This document shows, in pieces, positions 19,752 through 30,146 of a stretch of 64,000 nt of DNA. The DNA is taken from assembly GCA_001939145.1 (NCBI GenBank), contig LSRX01000174.1, positions 538,400 to 602,399 of the forward strand. The letters run 5' to 3'. The DNA is from Symbiodinium microadriaticum (lineage: Eukaryota > Sar > Dinophyceae > Suessiales > Symbiodiniaceae). Under the pieces are notes generated by a model. The model searched no databases and was not told the origin of the DNA. It saw only the letters and a program-made list of their open reading frames with translations. Every line of letters starts with the position of its first letter. The stretch's first letter is position 1. The position numbers and the translations under genes were made by a program.

Positions 19752-19903
19752 CCTGTGCCCCGGAAGAGGTGCTGGAAGAGCAGATGAATGGAGAGGCACC
19801 GCTGTTCACCAGCCGTGCGCCATGGAAACAATGCAGATCGATCCCCGGAGGTGTCCTAAGCATTCCCGTGCCTCTCTTGCAGGTCAAACATTTCGTCACT
19901 TGA
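19752..19903 (+). CDS. Probable exon, unknown product
   Basis: Acceptor CTTGCTACCCAG, then CAPEEVLEEQMNGEAPLFTS, then RAPWKQCRSIPGG; the frame runs to a TGA at 19901, though GGAG|GTGTCC offers an earlier donor. Acidic helix followed by a basic/Cys segment. Family not recognised. Confidence 0.45.
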
Positions 19904-20541
19904 GAGGGTCGTCGGCGACCGTAGCAGCAAAAGATACTTCATCCTGCATATTGTCTCAAAAGCTTTGTTACGCAGCCACCATGGCTTCGCTGATTGAATT
20001 TGCGGAAACCGAAGATAGACATTAACCTTTGTCTACGGCCTTGCTTGTGCATGTGTTGGTCTGAGCGACGATTGTGATAGCAGTAAGTAAGGATAATTGC
20101 AATGATGTTTGTGACGCTGCGATGATGACGATTACGATGACGACGATGCTGCTTTTGCGGATGCTGATGAGAATGACAACGACTGCTCATCATACGCAAC
20201 TGATGATCTTTGCTTTGCAGTTGCTGTTGACGGGAGGATGTTGTATCTGTTTGTGTTTCCGTGGTATCGTTGTCATTGATTTGCATGTGTGTTACTGAAT
20301 GTTTTCCGGGATTATAGGGTTGTTGTTGCGATGACGTCTATGGTTGGCTTTCTTCCTGTCTCGTGAGCCATGAGTGATTAGCCGTGACCGCAATCCTTTT
20401 CGCTTCCCATGATTATTAAGCCTCCCCCGAATGTTAAACACTATTTTCGGGGCGCACTTGATCCGGAACGAGGAGTTCAAAAGAGCCGAGACTACGCTAC
20501 ATCTTAGGCATATGCGAGTTGGTTCAGGGATTATATCCCAC

Positions 20542-20697
20542 TACGATTGCAAGAACGAGTGGGTACTAAAACGTGTGATCAGTTCCCTCTCAGAGTTCAG
20601 GTTCAGGGGTTGTCCCAGCGTCCGAAGCCTTACGATTGCAAGAGCGAGTGTATACTAGAAGGTGCGAGTTGAGTTCTTCTCCCTCTCGGCGTTCAGG
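20542..20697. repeat. Degenerate tandem duplication containing a splice acceptor
   Basis: TACGATTGCAAGAACGAGTG...CCCTCTCAGAGTTCAGG at 20542-20601 is repeated with changes as TACGATTGCAAGAGCGAGTG...CCCTCTCGGCGTTCAGG at 20631-20697. The second copy supplies the acceptor for the exon at 20697. Confidence 0.7.
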
Positions 20698-20849
20698 GTC
20701 TCTGTAGGATTGTAAATACGATTGCTGATACTGCCCGAGAAATGGAGGCTGCAGCAATCGCAGCGAGCGTAGAACTGTGGGGTCTGGGGCCTGCCAAAGG
20801 AACGGTTTGCAATAAGATCAAACATCAATGGTGTGCAACGGCTGCAGTG
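20697..20849 (+). CDS. Coding exon, 51 codons, unknown product
   Basis: Acceptor CTCTCGGCGTTCAG|G, then GLCRIVNTIADTAREMEAAA, then IAASVELWGLGPAKGTVCNK and IKHQWCATAAV, donor GTG|GTAAGA. Phase 0 at both ends and no stop. A long amphipathic helix (ADTAREMEAAAIAASVEL) is predicted. The family is not recognised. Confidence 0.55.
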
Positions 20850-20922
20850 GTAAGATCGAAGGCCAGCAACCCCATATATTATATACGGATACTTATTGAA
20901 TATAGTTCAGCGTAAATCATAA

Positions 20923-21402
20923 TTATGTAGTAGTAGTGGAGGGAGGGGGGGTTGCACAATCGGGGGAGGGGATTAATAGATGAAGACCAGATGGTCTACA
21001 CATGGAACCAGCTGGAAGTTGTTCTGTGCTTTGCTTGCTTTGTGTCGCGGTGCCGTATTCTCCACAAAGGCCATTAATCTGTTGCCAAGTCCGTTTCGAC
21101 AGCTTCGATACCGCAGATATTCTCAAGAAGAAGGTGTGAGTGAGAGTTGTATGGGCTAAACACCTCCTCCGAGGTGCTGTTTCAGCATTTTTGTACTTCC
21201 GATCACAATCTGAAAGGGTTTGAAGGGGTCTGAAGCCTTGAGAATTGTGCGAAGGCCTTCTTGGTGTTCTTCTGCCGACGAGACGCGCACTGAGGGAGCC
21301 ATAGGCAGCTGCAGCTTGCCAGACGCGGTTATTGAATGTGAAGGTTGAGCTTGTCAGTTGTCCTTGGTCGTCAGCTTTATGATTAGGAGACATCACATTC
21401 AT
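20923..21402 (-). CDS. Hypothetical protein, 159 codons
   Basis: The longest non-repetitive minus-strand frame outside the retrotransposon; ATG at 21402. N-terminus MNVMSPNHKADDQGQLTSST, then a Ser/Arg-rich middle. No domain visible. It could equally be a chance frame; there are no flanking splice signals I trust. Confidence 0.35.
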   Translation of the reverse strand: MNVMSPNHKADDQGQLTSSTFTFNNRVWQAAAAYGSLSARLVGRRTPRRPSHNSQGFRPLQTLSDCDRKYKNAETAPRRRCLAHTTLTHTFFLRISAVSKLSKRTWQQINGLCGEYGTATQSKQSTEQLPAGSMCRPSGLHLLIPSPDCATPPPSTTTT

Positions 21403-22600
21403 GCGAGCCGACTGCTGCAGCGCGTGGAAAAACCGAGGTGGCTCCCTCCCCTATTCGATTCGAAAGCAAATTGCTGAAACGCCATGGAAAGCGGCATAAT
21501 GGTAGAGTTCAAGCGTCCGATTGCAGGGGTTCGTTGATGTGCGGACTTGTGTGGGTCTAGAATTCTAGCGCTTGAAGTCCATACTAGTAAAGCACGCAAC
21601 TGCACCACAAAGTTTCTGAATCACAGCATTCTACGGATTTCAGCATCTTCCAGATGGTGGCTTGCCAACGCAATGCCCCGATGACAACAGCCTCCAACAA
21701 CAAGCTATTATTCTCCCGGGCACTGCGATCGTTCCCACCACGAATGCAAGACGTTTAGGACTGCGGTCTTTGCAGAAATGCTTTGGCTAGACATATGTTT
21801 GACTCAAGGGTGCGGGTTGTGAACCGTAAGATGTACGACAAGTCATTGGGCTTGCTCTACTTGCTTCGCTGTGGACAAACACGACAAGACAAGGAACTAA
21901 GTCAGAGTGGACCCAAGTTCTTTGGACACCATGCCGAAGACAAGAGAAATGGTCGGAACCGTACAGCTTGCATGTCCATTGGGCTATAAATGCTACACCT
22001 TTTGTAGCGGTCTAGGGTCTTGATGACATGGCTTGAATTCAGCGGGGCCTTGCTCTAGTTTCATCTATGTCGTGCAGCCTGAACTTGTCGGTGTGCCAGA
22101 TCAATTTGCAATTTTTGCATACGGCATGGCCCAAATGTGCATCCGACAGGTGCTGCCGTCTTGAGCATGTCGCATCTGCTCCCATGCCACACGCACCTCA
22201 GCTCCACGACAAAACAGCACACTTCCACTAACCTACACGCACGAACCCCTGCGATCAGCTTTACATGTGGTTGTCAGTTGGGCAGTGCTGCCTATAGGGA
22301 ACTTCGTAAGCATTCATCTCAGTCTTATCCGTTCATTTCGTAGCCAGTGACACTGTCCTCTGGTCTGCACAGAAGTGCCGAAGCGAGAAATCCTTCGCTT
22401 TGCTACCCGACCTCACGACCAGGCGGGGGCACTCTTTGCAGATGCCGTTTATTACATTATGTTATATTATGTTATTTGACTACCATACGCAACAGGTCTT
22501 ACAAGTTGTTTGCATGCATGCTCACTGTTCCAAGTCCCTCTGCCGCTATGCGCAGACAATGGCAAGTACTTAAGGGAGCAGAGCCAAGCCCGATAGTCCA
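21400..22600. other. No confident gene
   Basis: Low-repeat sequence with only short frames (for example 68 codons at 21783-21989, GLLYLLRCGQTRQDKELSQS). Nothing recognised. Confidence 0.35.
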
Positions 22601-22767
22601 CTTCAACAGCTGTTGAACCCTAAACCCCGAACCCTAAACCCTAAACCGTAACCTCGTCCGCTGAGTCCTGCGGGGCCACGAGCCCAACAGCAGGCCCCCA
22701 ACTCACTGCATGCTGCACCTGACTTGGGCTTACCATAGAAGTGTTCCGGCCAGTGAACGCTGTAATA

Positions 22768-22865
22768 TAGGGGCCTAAAATAATTAGCTATATTTTTCGG
22801 TGGTTCCTTATTATAACTGTAGTATAATGGGCCCCAAAACCCTCTTGTTATTTTTGAGGCCCCTA
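22768..22865. mobile_element. TA-flanked MITE, TAGGGGCC family, copy A
   Basis: TA-GGGGCCTAAAATAATTA ... TTATTTTTGAGGCCCC-TA. Inverted termini, interior GGTTCCTTATTATAACTG and GGGCCCCAAAACCCT. 98 bases, no ORF. The TA at each end fits a Tc1/mariner-type target duplication. Confidence 0.85.
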
Positions 22866-22867
22866 TC

Positions 22868-23332
22868 CTAGAGCCTGTATAGCCTTCTCCACGAAGCCTG
22901 CATGCGACTGCAGTCTGTCTTGAGGCATCTTTCGCGATGCTGGCACCGGGAGAGGATTGGTCCAACTCTGGAGATTGGCCGCCGACACAGCTTCTGCGGT
23001 GTTGTGAGCCCTGGTTCCGGGTTTAAGGTCATTTCAGAAGTTTTTATGCTGGAGGGGATGACCTTTGTGGAGACTCTCGCAGAGGTTTCGGAGGCTTCGA
23101 TTGGAGGAAGTCGGAGCTCAAACCCACAAAGCTCGTGTGTTTGGAGCTTCAGGTCAAGGATGTCTAACAAAGGTGATTCGACAGTTACGACCTGCAGATT
23201 GCAGTGTACCCAAGGCACACTGAGATGCCGGGGGGAGGGCTTCCGTTCCAACCCCCACTGCACTTCTTGGCCTGCATGTCTGCATCCAAATCCCTGTTCC
23301 GAGACTGGACGTAGAGCCCTGAAAACCCCCAA
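22868..23332. other. Region open on both strands between two MITEs
   Basis: A 154-codon minus frame (VHCNLQVVTVESPLLDILDL...) and a 150-codon plus frame (EVFMLEGMTFVETLAEVSEA...) cover the same bases. One may be a real exon, but the sequence alone does not decide which. Confidence 0.3.
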
Positions 23333-23515
23333 GCCCCTAAACCCTAAACCCTGAAGCCTAAACGGGCCTAAACCATAAACTCCTAAAGCCTTAAACCCCT
23401 AAACCCTAAACCCTAAAGCCTTAAACCCCTAAACCCTAAACCCTAAAGCCTTAAACCCCTAAACCCTAAACACTAAAGCCTTAAACCCCTAAACCATAAA
23501 CTCCGACCTGGAAAC
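23331..23515. repeat. CCCTAAA array with 30-base higher-order unit
   Basis: The block AAAGCCTTAAACCCCTAAAC CCTAAACCCT is repeated at least four times, so the array expanded as a compound unit. It lies just left of the exon island at 23523. Confidence 0.9.
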
Positions 23516-23522
23516 CCCTGAG

Positions 23523-23632
23523 CCCCGACACTCCCCCGCCCTGTCGCGCCGAGGATGTGGGATCCCGGCTATGGCTGGGGGACCTACGACGCGAGGCACG
23601 ACCCTAGACTCGTCTTCCCTGGGCACCGATAA
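23523..23632 (+). CDS. Exon island between CCCTAAA array and MITE B
   Basis: After CCCCTGAG the frame reads PTLPRPVAPRMWDPGYGWGT then YDARHDPRLVFPGHR and a TAA, GC-rich at third positions. Trp/Gly/Tyr-rich. Unknown product. The following MITE starts three bases after the stop, so the true 3' boundary may be a splice site near CCCTGG. Confidence 0.45.
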
Positions 23633-23634
23633 TG

Positions 23635-23738
23635 TAGGGGCCTAAATATTAGCAATAAGTATGAAATTGCGGCTCCTTATTATAATTATACCTAGTATGA
23701 TCTACCCCAAAACCTTATTCTCCCCAGTATCGCCCCTA
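23635..23738. mobile_element. TA-flanked MITE, TAGGGGCC family, copy B
   Basis: TA-GGGGCCTAAATATTAGC ... CCCCAGTATCGCCCC-TA, with GCTCCTTATTATAATTAT inside. Same length and internal words as copy A at 22768, 770 bases away. Confidence 0.8.
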
Positions 23739-23929
23739 TGTTACATATGGGTCATTCTTCGACCCAGCCCTCAGTTCGGCCGGCAGTCGGAAAGTCTTCG
23801 ATTCAACCTAAGTCTTACCTTCCCTCAGTCGAAGCAGATCTTGTGCAGGGCAGAGACCTCGTGGAACTCAGGCGGCCAGTGCCCTCAGCATCTACTAGTA
23901 GCACTTGAATGCACTTTGCATACTTCTTT

Positions 23930-24010
23930 ATTCCGAAATCAGGTGTCACCTTCTGTCACTTGTCTGAGGAGCATGCGCAAAAGGAGCAGGCAGTCCAAGA
24001 GGTTTCATGA
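23930..24010 (+). CDS. Possible terminal exon
   Basis: SGVTFCHLSEEHAQKEQAVQ then EVS and a TGA, a helical acidic tail. Competes with a 151-codon frame that runs through MITE B and is therefore suspect. Confidence 0.25.
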   Translation: MPKSGVTFCHLSEEHAQKEQAVQEVS

Positions 24011-24899
24011 TGCTTGCGGTCTGCAGTATGAGTTGACGACGATTCTTACCACTGCAGCTGCTGCTGCTACGAACACGACGACAATGGTCAAGCAGCAAGA
24101 TCACGATGCTAGGTGATGGGAACATAACGAAACACGTCAGACATTCGGAGGTTGTGTCTTGCAGTCTGTCATCCGTGATGCACGCATTGCTCCCGAGGAA
24201 TGCACGAGCAGGTCGACTACCAGGCGTGGAAACACTACCCTGAACAGGCAGGGCCAAGAACAAGTTCGCAGAGTTTCGCCGGAGTTTGAGTTTTAGGTGT
24301 GGCTATGGGGTCCTGGTTTATCATTCCTGAGGCGGTCCTCTCATAGTGGTGCAGAACGAGTCTCTCAGACCCTCAGTGCAGGAACACCATCAGTCGTGAG
24401 CCACGGAGGCTTAGGGAGTAGGTTCACAAGTGCAAGCGGCGAATCCGCCTTGCACACCTTGATGGGCTGAGGTGCTCGAGTCTAGGCTTCGGGAAGGTTT
24501 TGGGTTCAGGATACTCTTTGCATATAGGAGCATACAAGCAATGAAGCCTACAAATGCCCTTATGGCGCCTTCCTGGATTGCTAGCATCATTGTCACTGTC
24601 ATGCAAGTACTACTACTCGTTTCTCTAGTGGTATCCATGGATACGGTGCCGAGGGTTCGAATCGCTCAGCTTCGAACACGTATAGACGTCGTTTGAAAAT
24701 GATTCGGCCATGTAGCACGAGTAAAGCAGCCTCTCTTCTCCAAAAGAGGCTCTAAAGTCGAAGGGTAGTCGGAACTCAGTATAAAGAGGCACTGTCGGAG
24801 CGCAACACATCGTGTGAGGGGATCTTCAAGGCTTCTGCTCACACAACTCATCACTGCCAAAGCTCTATGCCTCCACGCCAAAGCCCCAATGCCCTACTG

Positions 24900-25055
24900 T
24901 AGGGGCCTGAATAGTTACTCAATATGATGAGTTTAGTAAGTATACTTCTCACACATCCCCAAAACTCAGGGTTTAGAGGGTTTAGGGCTCAAGGTTGCCA
25001 TATTCAACTATAGGGTTCCTCAAGTTAAGTATACGAATCCCACATCCCCAAAACG
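24900..25055. mobile_element. Partial TAGGGGCC-family copies
   Basis: TAGGGGCCTGAATAGTTACT at 24900 is a left end. AAGTATAC...CACATCCCCAAAAC occurs twice (24938-24963 and 25025-25054), separated by TTTAGGG units. It looks like a broken, internally duplicated copy. Confidence 0.5.
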
Positions 25056-25159
25056 CTGCTCGAAGTAGTTAGAAGTCCATAGACGGGCCTTGGGGCCCGA
25101 ATCCTCCAGTGATCCCGCAAGGCTATGCAGGGCTACCCGCCATATCACTGGCAGGCGGG

Positions 25160-25214
25160 TGCGCGCGCGCGTGTGTGTGTGTGTGTGTGTGTTTGTGCGT
25201 GTGTGTGTGTGTGT
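25160..25214. repeat. GT microsatellite
   Basis: GCGCGTGTGTGT... run. Confidence 0.95.
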
Positions 25215-25375
25215 TGAGCTTACATATACCATGAAAATTTTTACCAGAATCTATACTATAACCTACTGCACAAACCTACTACATTGTAATGTACCATAAT
25301 GTACTATTTCATATCTGTTCACATGCAGTTATGTAGTGTTATTTTACCATGATGTGAAGCCTCCAGAGGTAGAAA

Positions 25376-25663
25376 GTGCTTTTGAGACCACAGCAAGCCA
25401 CCGTAAACCACTCCTACCGGTTGAAGCGAAGAGCCCCTGACGTTGCGGGGGTTGATTCCTTGGCTTGTAGGCGCAATAGAACGAATCGTATGATCATGGG
25501 AGGTTTTCTCAGTCCTGGGCCTGATAACTTAAGGTTTCCATTTGGCCTTGGTCTTCAAGAGATGCTTCTACATTCTATCACGAACGTCTCTATCTTCGCG
25601 CCCTCGGCCCTGATTGGTTTCGATGAAGATGGACGTGGGTGGCCATGGGCACCAGTTGCCTAG
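25376..25663 (+). CDS. Hypothetical protein or exon, 95 codons
   Basis: The part from about 25490 (MIMGGFLSPGPDNLRFPFGL then GLQEMLLHSITNVSIFAPSA) looks like a folded, partly membrane-active segment and ends in a TAG at 25661. Possibly the same gene as the exon at 25841. Not recognised. Confidence 0.35.
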   Translation: MLLRPQQATVNHSYRLKRRAPDVAGVDSLACRRNRTNRMIMGGFLSPGPDNLRFPFGLGLQEMLLHSITNVSIFAPSALIGFDEDGRGWPWAPVA

Positions 25664-25840
25664 CATGACATAGGACTTCCTTCTGACCCTTCAGGTTGGC
25701 CCTACCCTGCCGATGCCCTCCGGTGTACCTTCGCTGGAGGCCAGGCAGACTCTCACGATGCATCTTCGAAAGAGTCCTGGGTCACGTAGCGCCGGAGTCA
25801 CGCACACGCCTGATCTTTCCTCCTCCTATTCCCGAGCTAG

Positions 25841-26105
25841 TTGAGTGGACAGCCCATCGTTGAGGAGCAACACCCGCAGGGACAGGCCCTGAAACTCAAG
25901 TGGTATCCTCAAGCATCCCCTCCTCACGAGAGGCCAAGCCAAAGATGTTTGAGCCCAACACCTTCAACCACGAAAGCAAGTGCCGACCTTGGTGTGGCAG
26001 AAGCTCCTATGATCATGAGCGGGGTTGCTGCCGCTCCAATGTTACAATCGTTTGCAGATGTCGTTTTTGTTCAATATCAGTGTGCATCACGTCATCGCGC
26101 TGGAG
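25841..26105 (+). CDS. Coding exon, 88 codons, unknown product
   Basis: A strong pyrimidine tract (TCTTTCCTCCTCCTATTCCC) and GAGCTAG acceptor, then SGQPIVEEQHPQGQALKLKW, a Ser/Thr/Pro linker, then APMIMSGVAAAPMLQSFADV VFVQ, donor GGAG|GTGACA. 265 bases without a stop. Family not recognised. Confidence 0.55.
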
Positions 26106-26281
26106 GTGACAACGTTGGCGGTGATCATGATGATCCTCATCATGATGATTTCGATGATGGTGTCCGATGGTGGTAATGTTGGTGATGTTGGTATGGTAGC
26201 ATGGTCTTCGTTGCCATTGCTAGCTTTGCTCTATGGTGCCTATTTCAGTGACCAAAGTCTACCTCAAAACCAAACAAAGGC

Positions 26282-26551
26282 ATGAATGCTCTAAGCTCTT
26301 CAAGTTCTGATGCGAAGATCGATTCACCTCTTTTTTTTCAAAAGCCATTGAGGGGTTTAGGTTCAGGGCCTTTACTCATCCCAGGACGACCCCAGAACCC
26401 AAGGCCAAGGGCTACTTTTGGCATGTTTTGCATCCCCTGCCTGTCACATCCGCCAATCTGCTCTAGTGTGTACTATCAGACCTTCCAGAAGAGGTGCTGG
26501 CGTAGGCCCTTGAATCACCAAGATGGACCTGCATTCACGCACTACCAACTC
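26282..26551 (+). CDS. Hypothetical protein, 90 codons
   Basis: ATG start, Ser-rich N-terminus, Cys/Pro-rich middle. No domain. Weak. Confidence 0.2.
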
Positions 26552-26609
26552 TGAATAGTGTAGATATGCCTATCTATTTAGAATGTGTGCATACTACGCA
26601 TATTGTAAT

Positions 26610-26965
26610 ATGTATGTATACATATATATATATATATATATATATGTTTGTCTAATTGTGCATATATGTAACTACTCATTCATTCTTTCATTCCTTCATT
26701 CACTCTTTCATAGCTTCCTTCCTTCGTTCAGTCATTCATTGATTAATTCGTTCGTTCGTTATTTCCTTCATTCCTTCATTCATTTATTCATTAATTAACT
26801 CATTCATGCATGCATTCATTCATTTATTCATTTATAGTCAGTTATACACGTACACACACACATATACATATATATAAATTTATATATATATATATATATA
26901 CAGACATACTTTAGAGTTTTATGTGTATATGTCTACGTACATGTCTATGTTTGTGTGTGTGTATA
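26610..26965. repeat. AT and ATTC tetranucleotide tract
   Basis: TATATA at 26622-26645, then CATTCATTCTTTC-type tetranucleotides to 26835, then TATATA/GTGTATAT. Confidence 0.95.
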
Positions 26966-27599
26966 TATATATATATATAGAGATGTCTAGACCTTACCTC
27001 CTAGGGAACTCTAGCACCTTTCATTGCTTTCTTTTCCTGGGTCCGGCCGCACGATTGAGTCAGAGGCTTTCTGCTTCGACTACCGCCACTGGAGGTTGGT
27101 GGGCAGTTCTTGATTTTACTGGGGCTTCGGCCTGGCTTCGGCTTAAGACGGAGCGGGGGAACCGTTCCCTTCCCAGAGGCAAATAGTACAAGTACTTTGT
27201 GGTGTTGTACCGTCACTGCCTGCGTTTGAAGCACTATTGCCATGTTTGTGGAGGTTAAGTTGCAGTATGTGCTATTCCTTAGTAGCTAGCTTTGTCTTGT
27301 CAGGAAGTACCATTTGTCATGCTTCATCAGAGCGTTGTGGCCCGATATGACGATGTACCCGTACATGCTACAGACGGCGAGAAGTTCTTGCATTGATCAG
27401 GACCTTACAGCAGCATCGGTATCGCATCTTCCTGCTGCTCCTCAGAACCATGTGAAGCTTGCTCTATCTCACACCATCCTTGTGTGTATGCAGCTTGGGT
27501 ATACTTTCGAATGTATGCTGATGCACTAGCTGACCAGCCATTTCATTGATTTCTCTAGTCCATAAGTGAGTAACAAGATCAGGAATTCGCGACCCTTCG

Positions 27600-28165
27600 C
27601 CCTCAGCTGAATAGGTAGGTCTATCCACAGGTAGATAGGTGGACAGCTAGCTACGGAGATACGCAGGCAGATAGGTAGATATATAGATACATAGATACAT
27701 GGATAGACAGATAGATAGACAGATAAATGCACAGGCACATAGACACACAGATAGACAGACAGATAGCTAGATAGATAGATGGACCCATACATAAAGCAAT
27801 ACATTAGACCGATACTGTAGATATATAGGCAGATAGCTAGATAGGTAGTTACGTGCACAGGCCAATGGGTAGATAAACAGATAGGCAGACAGATGGACAA
27901 ATAGAAGGCAGAAAGACAGGCAGACAGCCAGGCAGGCTGGCAGGCAGACAGGCAGACAGACAGACAGAGACAGAGACAGAGAGACTGTCTGTTTGTCTGT
28001 CTGTCTGTCTATCTGCCTAAATACCGCCCTCCCGCCCCCCCTACCGACCTACGCAGCTACATTCATACCTACATACCGATATACCGATATGCCGACATAC
28101 ATACTCTTGTACATGCATACGTGCATACATACGTACGCAGAAACAAGCATGTGCATAGCTACAGT
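27600..28165. repeat. AGAT/AGAC tetranucleotide tract with polarity switch
   Basis: TAGATAGA/CAGACAGA units run to about 27985, then switch to TGTCTGTC and ACATAC. The purine-rich run is followed by its complement, a potential large hairpin. Confidence 0.9.
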
Positions 28166-28634
28166 TTCGGATGTCGAATGACAGTCCGAGGCCCTTACAC
28201 TCGGCCCGATCCCCCCGTCCATCTCTCTCGGAGGACTCCTGGAAGATGAAGTAGAAGCCAGGCTGTGAACGTTTGAGAGGTTTTGTACTTTGCTGTTGTT
28301 TCTTTGTGTTTGGGACTTTGGGGTTTGGTGCGTTAGTTGCTTGGGGGGTTTGGGGGTTTAGGGGCTTGATGTTTTCGGGAGTGTTTTGGCCTAAGTCGGG
28401 GAGGTGTGTATCGCTGCGATCTTTCCAGAAGTGTGTAGTGGTTCGTATTTTCTCGGCCTTCAGCCTAAACTATCGGTCAGTCTAGATCTTTTACTGATGC
28501 TTGCCAGGAGTTTTCCAGAATTCGTCCGCCCTTCTCGTCTCGTGTGGCCTTGAGGCATCAGAGGTTGAAAGGTGCACGCGATAGGTCTTGGAGTATTGGA
28601 AGCGGTGGATGGAACCGTGGAGAGATAGCAGCAC

Positions 28635-28922
28635 ATGTGTGTTGAAAGAACTACTGTTTCGGCATCTCTGAGCTCTCTATGCCCCCGAGACCGTAAACAC
28701 CGTCTGCTTTGCGTCATCGAGTTTGTAACAGGGCCGTGGTCCATGGCCCAATACGAGCCGTTCATGTTCATGCTGCATGACACACGCAGACGTACCCACC
28801 CTCTGTCTCTCTGTCCTTCTCTCTTTCGAGCGTCCCTTAGCAATTTTGTGGCTTCACCCCAAAGCCCAAAGCCTCAATACACCCAGGCCTCTGACCCCCA
28901 TGAAGGACATTCAGACGAAGGT
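28635..28922 (+). CDS. Possible exon, unknown product
   Basis: Reads LLCVIEFVTGPWSMAQYEPF MFMLHDTRRR within a 96-codon frame. A 127-codon minus frame overlaps 28460-28843. Undecided. Confidence 0.25.
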
Positions 28923-29028
28923 TGATCCAACCGCCCCAAACCGGAAGCTTGCTTTGAACCAAGCTCGGTTCATCGACGGGCTGATGACGCTGGAGGCCCC
29001 AGTTACCTCAGGGACTTCTGGACGATGA
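28887..29028 (+). CDS. Probable exon, unknown product
   Basis: Acceptor ATACACCCAG|G, then PLTPMKDIQTKVDPTAPNRK, then LALNQARFIDGLMTLEAP, stop TGA at 29026. Natural composition; a downstream splice before the stop is possible. Not recognised. Confidence 0.4.
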
Positions 29029-29152
29029 CGATGACGACGCCCCCAGCTTGGCCAGAAGGGATCCGGTGCCTTAAGTGTGAGCTGTGCATATGTTGCTTTG
29101 GAGTTCTTGGAGTCCAGGGATAGAGTGTCCGAGATATACACCTAGCAACAAC

Positions 29153-29425
29153 ATGTCTGTGGGGATTGGGAGGAGGCTTCAAGATTTGTGCAAGAGCACG
29201 AGCTTGGGAAGGGTTCAAAGCCGCAGTTGTTCGGAGGAGCTGCGTAGTCGTGGCAGCCTTCTGCCCAAGCGCCAGCGACGGCTCACGATACTTCGCATGT
29301 GCAAGAAGGAACCCATCAATCACCAGATACTTCGGAAGGAACCCAGCAATCACCACTACTGCCACTACTTATCTTTTAAAGCATTCAAAGGCCATCTTGT
29401 GCCTGGTGATATGCAACTCCGCTGA
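29153..29425 (+). CDS. Hypothetical basic protein with internal repeat, 90 codons
   Basis: ATG at 29153: MSVGIGRRLQDLCKSTSLGR, then CSEELRSRGSLLPKRQRRL, then KKEPINHQILRKEPSNHH, in which KEPxNHxx is duplicated, then a TGA. The duplication is also visible in the DNA (AAGGAACCCATCAATCACCA and AAGGAACCCAGCAATCACCA). Basic, possibly nucleic-acid binding; family unknown. Confidence 0.42.
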   Translation: MSVGIGRRLQDLCKSTSLGRVQSRSCSEELRSRGSLLPKRQRRLTILRMCKKEPINHQILRKEPSNHHYCHYLSFKAFKGHLVPGDMQLR

Positions 29426-29863
29426 CCACCGGACACCACGATTAGCCTAGCCAGAGCTGAAGGACCCCCCCTGACAAGGTTGCCTTCGTAGTAATTATAC
29501 CCTTGTGTACACTGAGAGGTGCCTCACCCTCGACCTCGAAATCCTACCGAAGCCTTGAAGCGCAAGTGAACCACCAAGATTCCCGCCCCACGACTGGGGC
29601 TGGGACAAAGCGGTCGTGGCCACGAGGTGGGAAGGTGTTGTGATTTGAGGTTTCAGCGGCTTGTGCCCCGGCTTTGGACCGAGAACCTAGATTCTAGCTC
29701 TCAAGACGTGGTGCTTCGATTCGTTCCATGTGTTTGCTGCCGGTGTCTTCGGCCTAAACCCAACTTTGCAAAGCCCAAGATGAACCCAACACCTGTTAGC
29801 AGTTGAGGTGTTGACTCCGGGCCCGCCAGTGCCACTGCAGGCCACGACGTGCGATGGGCTAAC

Positions 29864-29950
29864 ATAGAAGCCTATATAATTTCCTACACTGTTGTGGAGT
29901 TCCTTATTATAAGTACAGTATATCATACCAAATTAATTACTAAGACCCCT
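29864..29950. mobile_element. Diverged TAGGGGCC-family copy
   Basis: GTGGAGTTCCTTATTATAAG, ACAGTATATCATACC and TTACTAAGACCCC match the interior and right end of copy A (22768). The left end is degraded. Confidence 0.55.
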
Positions 29951-30023
29951 CCATTAAAGCTCTGCTTCACTGCTTCAGGGCTTTCTTTTCGTGTCAGTTA
30001 CAAGATAAAAGAAATCAGATCAG

Positions 30024-30091
30024 CAGCGGCCAATGTTTTAGACCTGGCATGTCTTTACTGCTTCCGAGTTTCAAGACCCTATGTCTTCAAT
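30024..30091 (+). CDS. Exon ending at GTTTAGGG
   Basis: After CAGATCAG the frame reads AANVLDLACLYCFRVSRPYV FN, and the donor is AAT|GTTTAGGGTTTAGG. Alpha-helical, resembles a helical-repeat segment, but too short to place. Confidence 0.4.
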
Positions 30092-30122
30092 GTTTAGGGT
30101 TTAGGGGTTTAGGGTTTAGGGC
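30092..30122. repeat. TTTAGGG array at an intron start
   Basis: GTTTAGGGTTTAGGGG then more units; the first GT is the proposed donor. Confidence 0.9.
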
Positions 30123-30146
30123 ATCGAGTGTCTGCCACTGGTAGCG

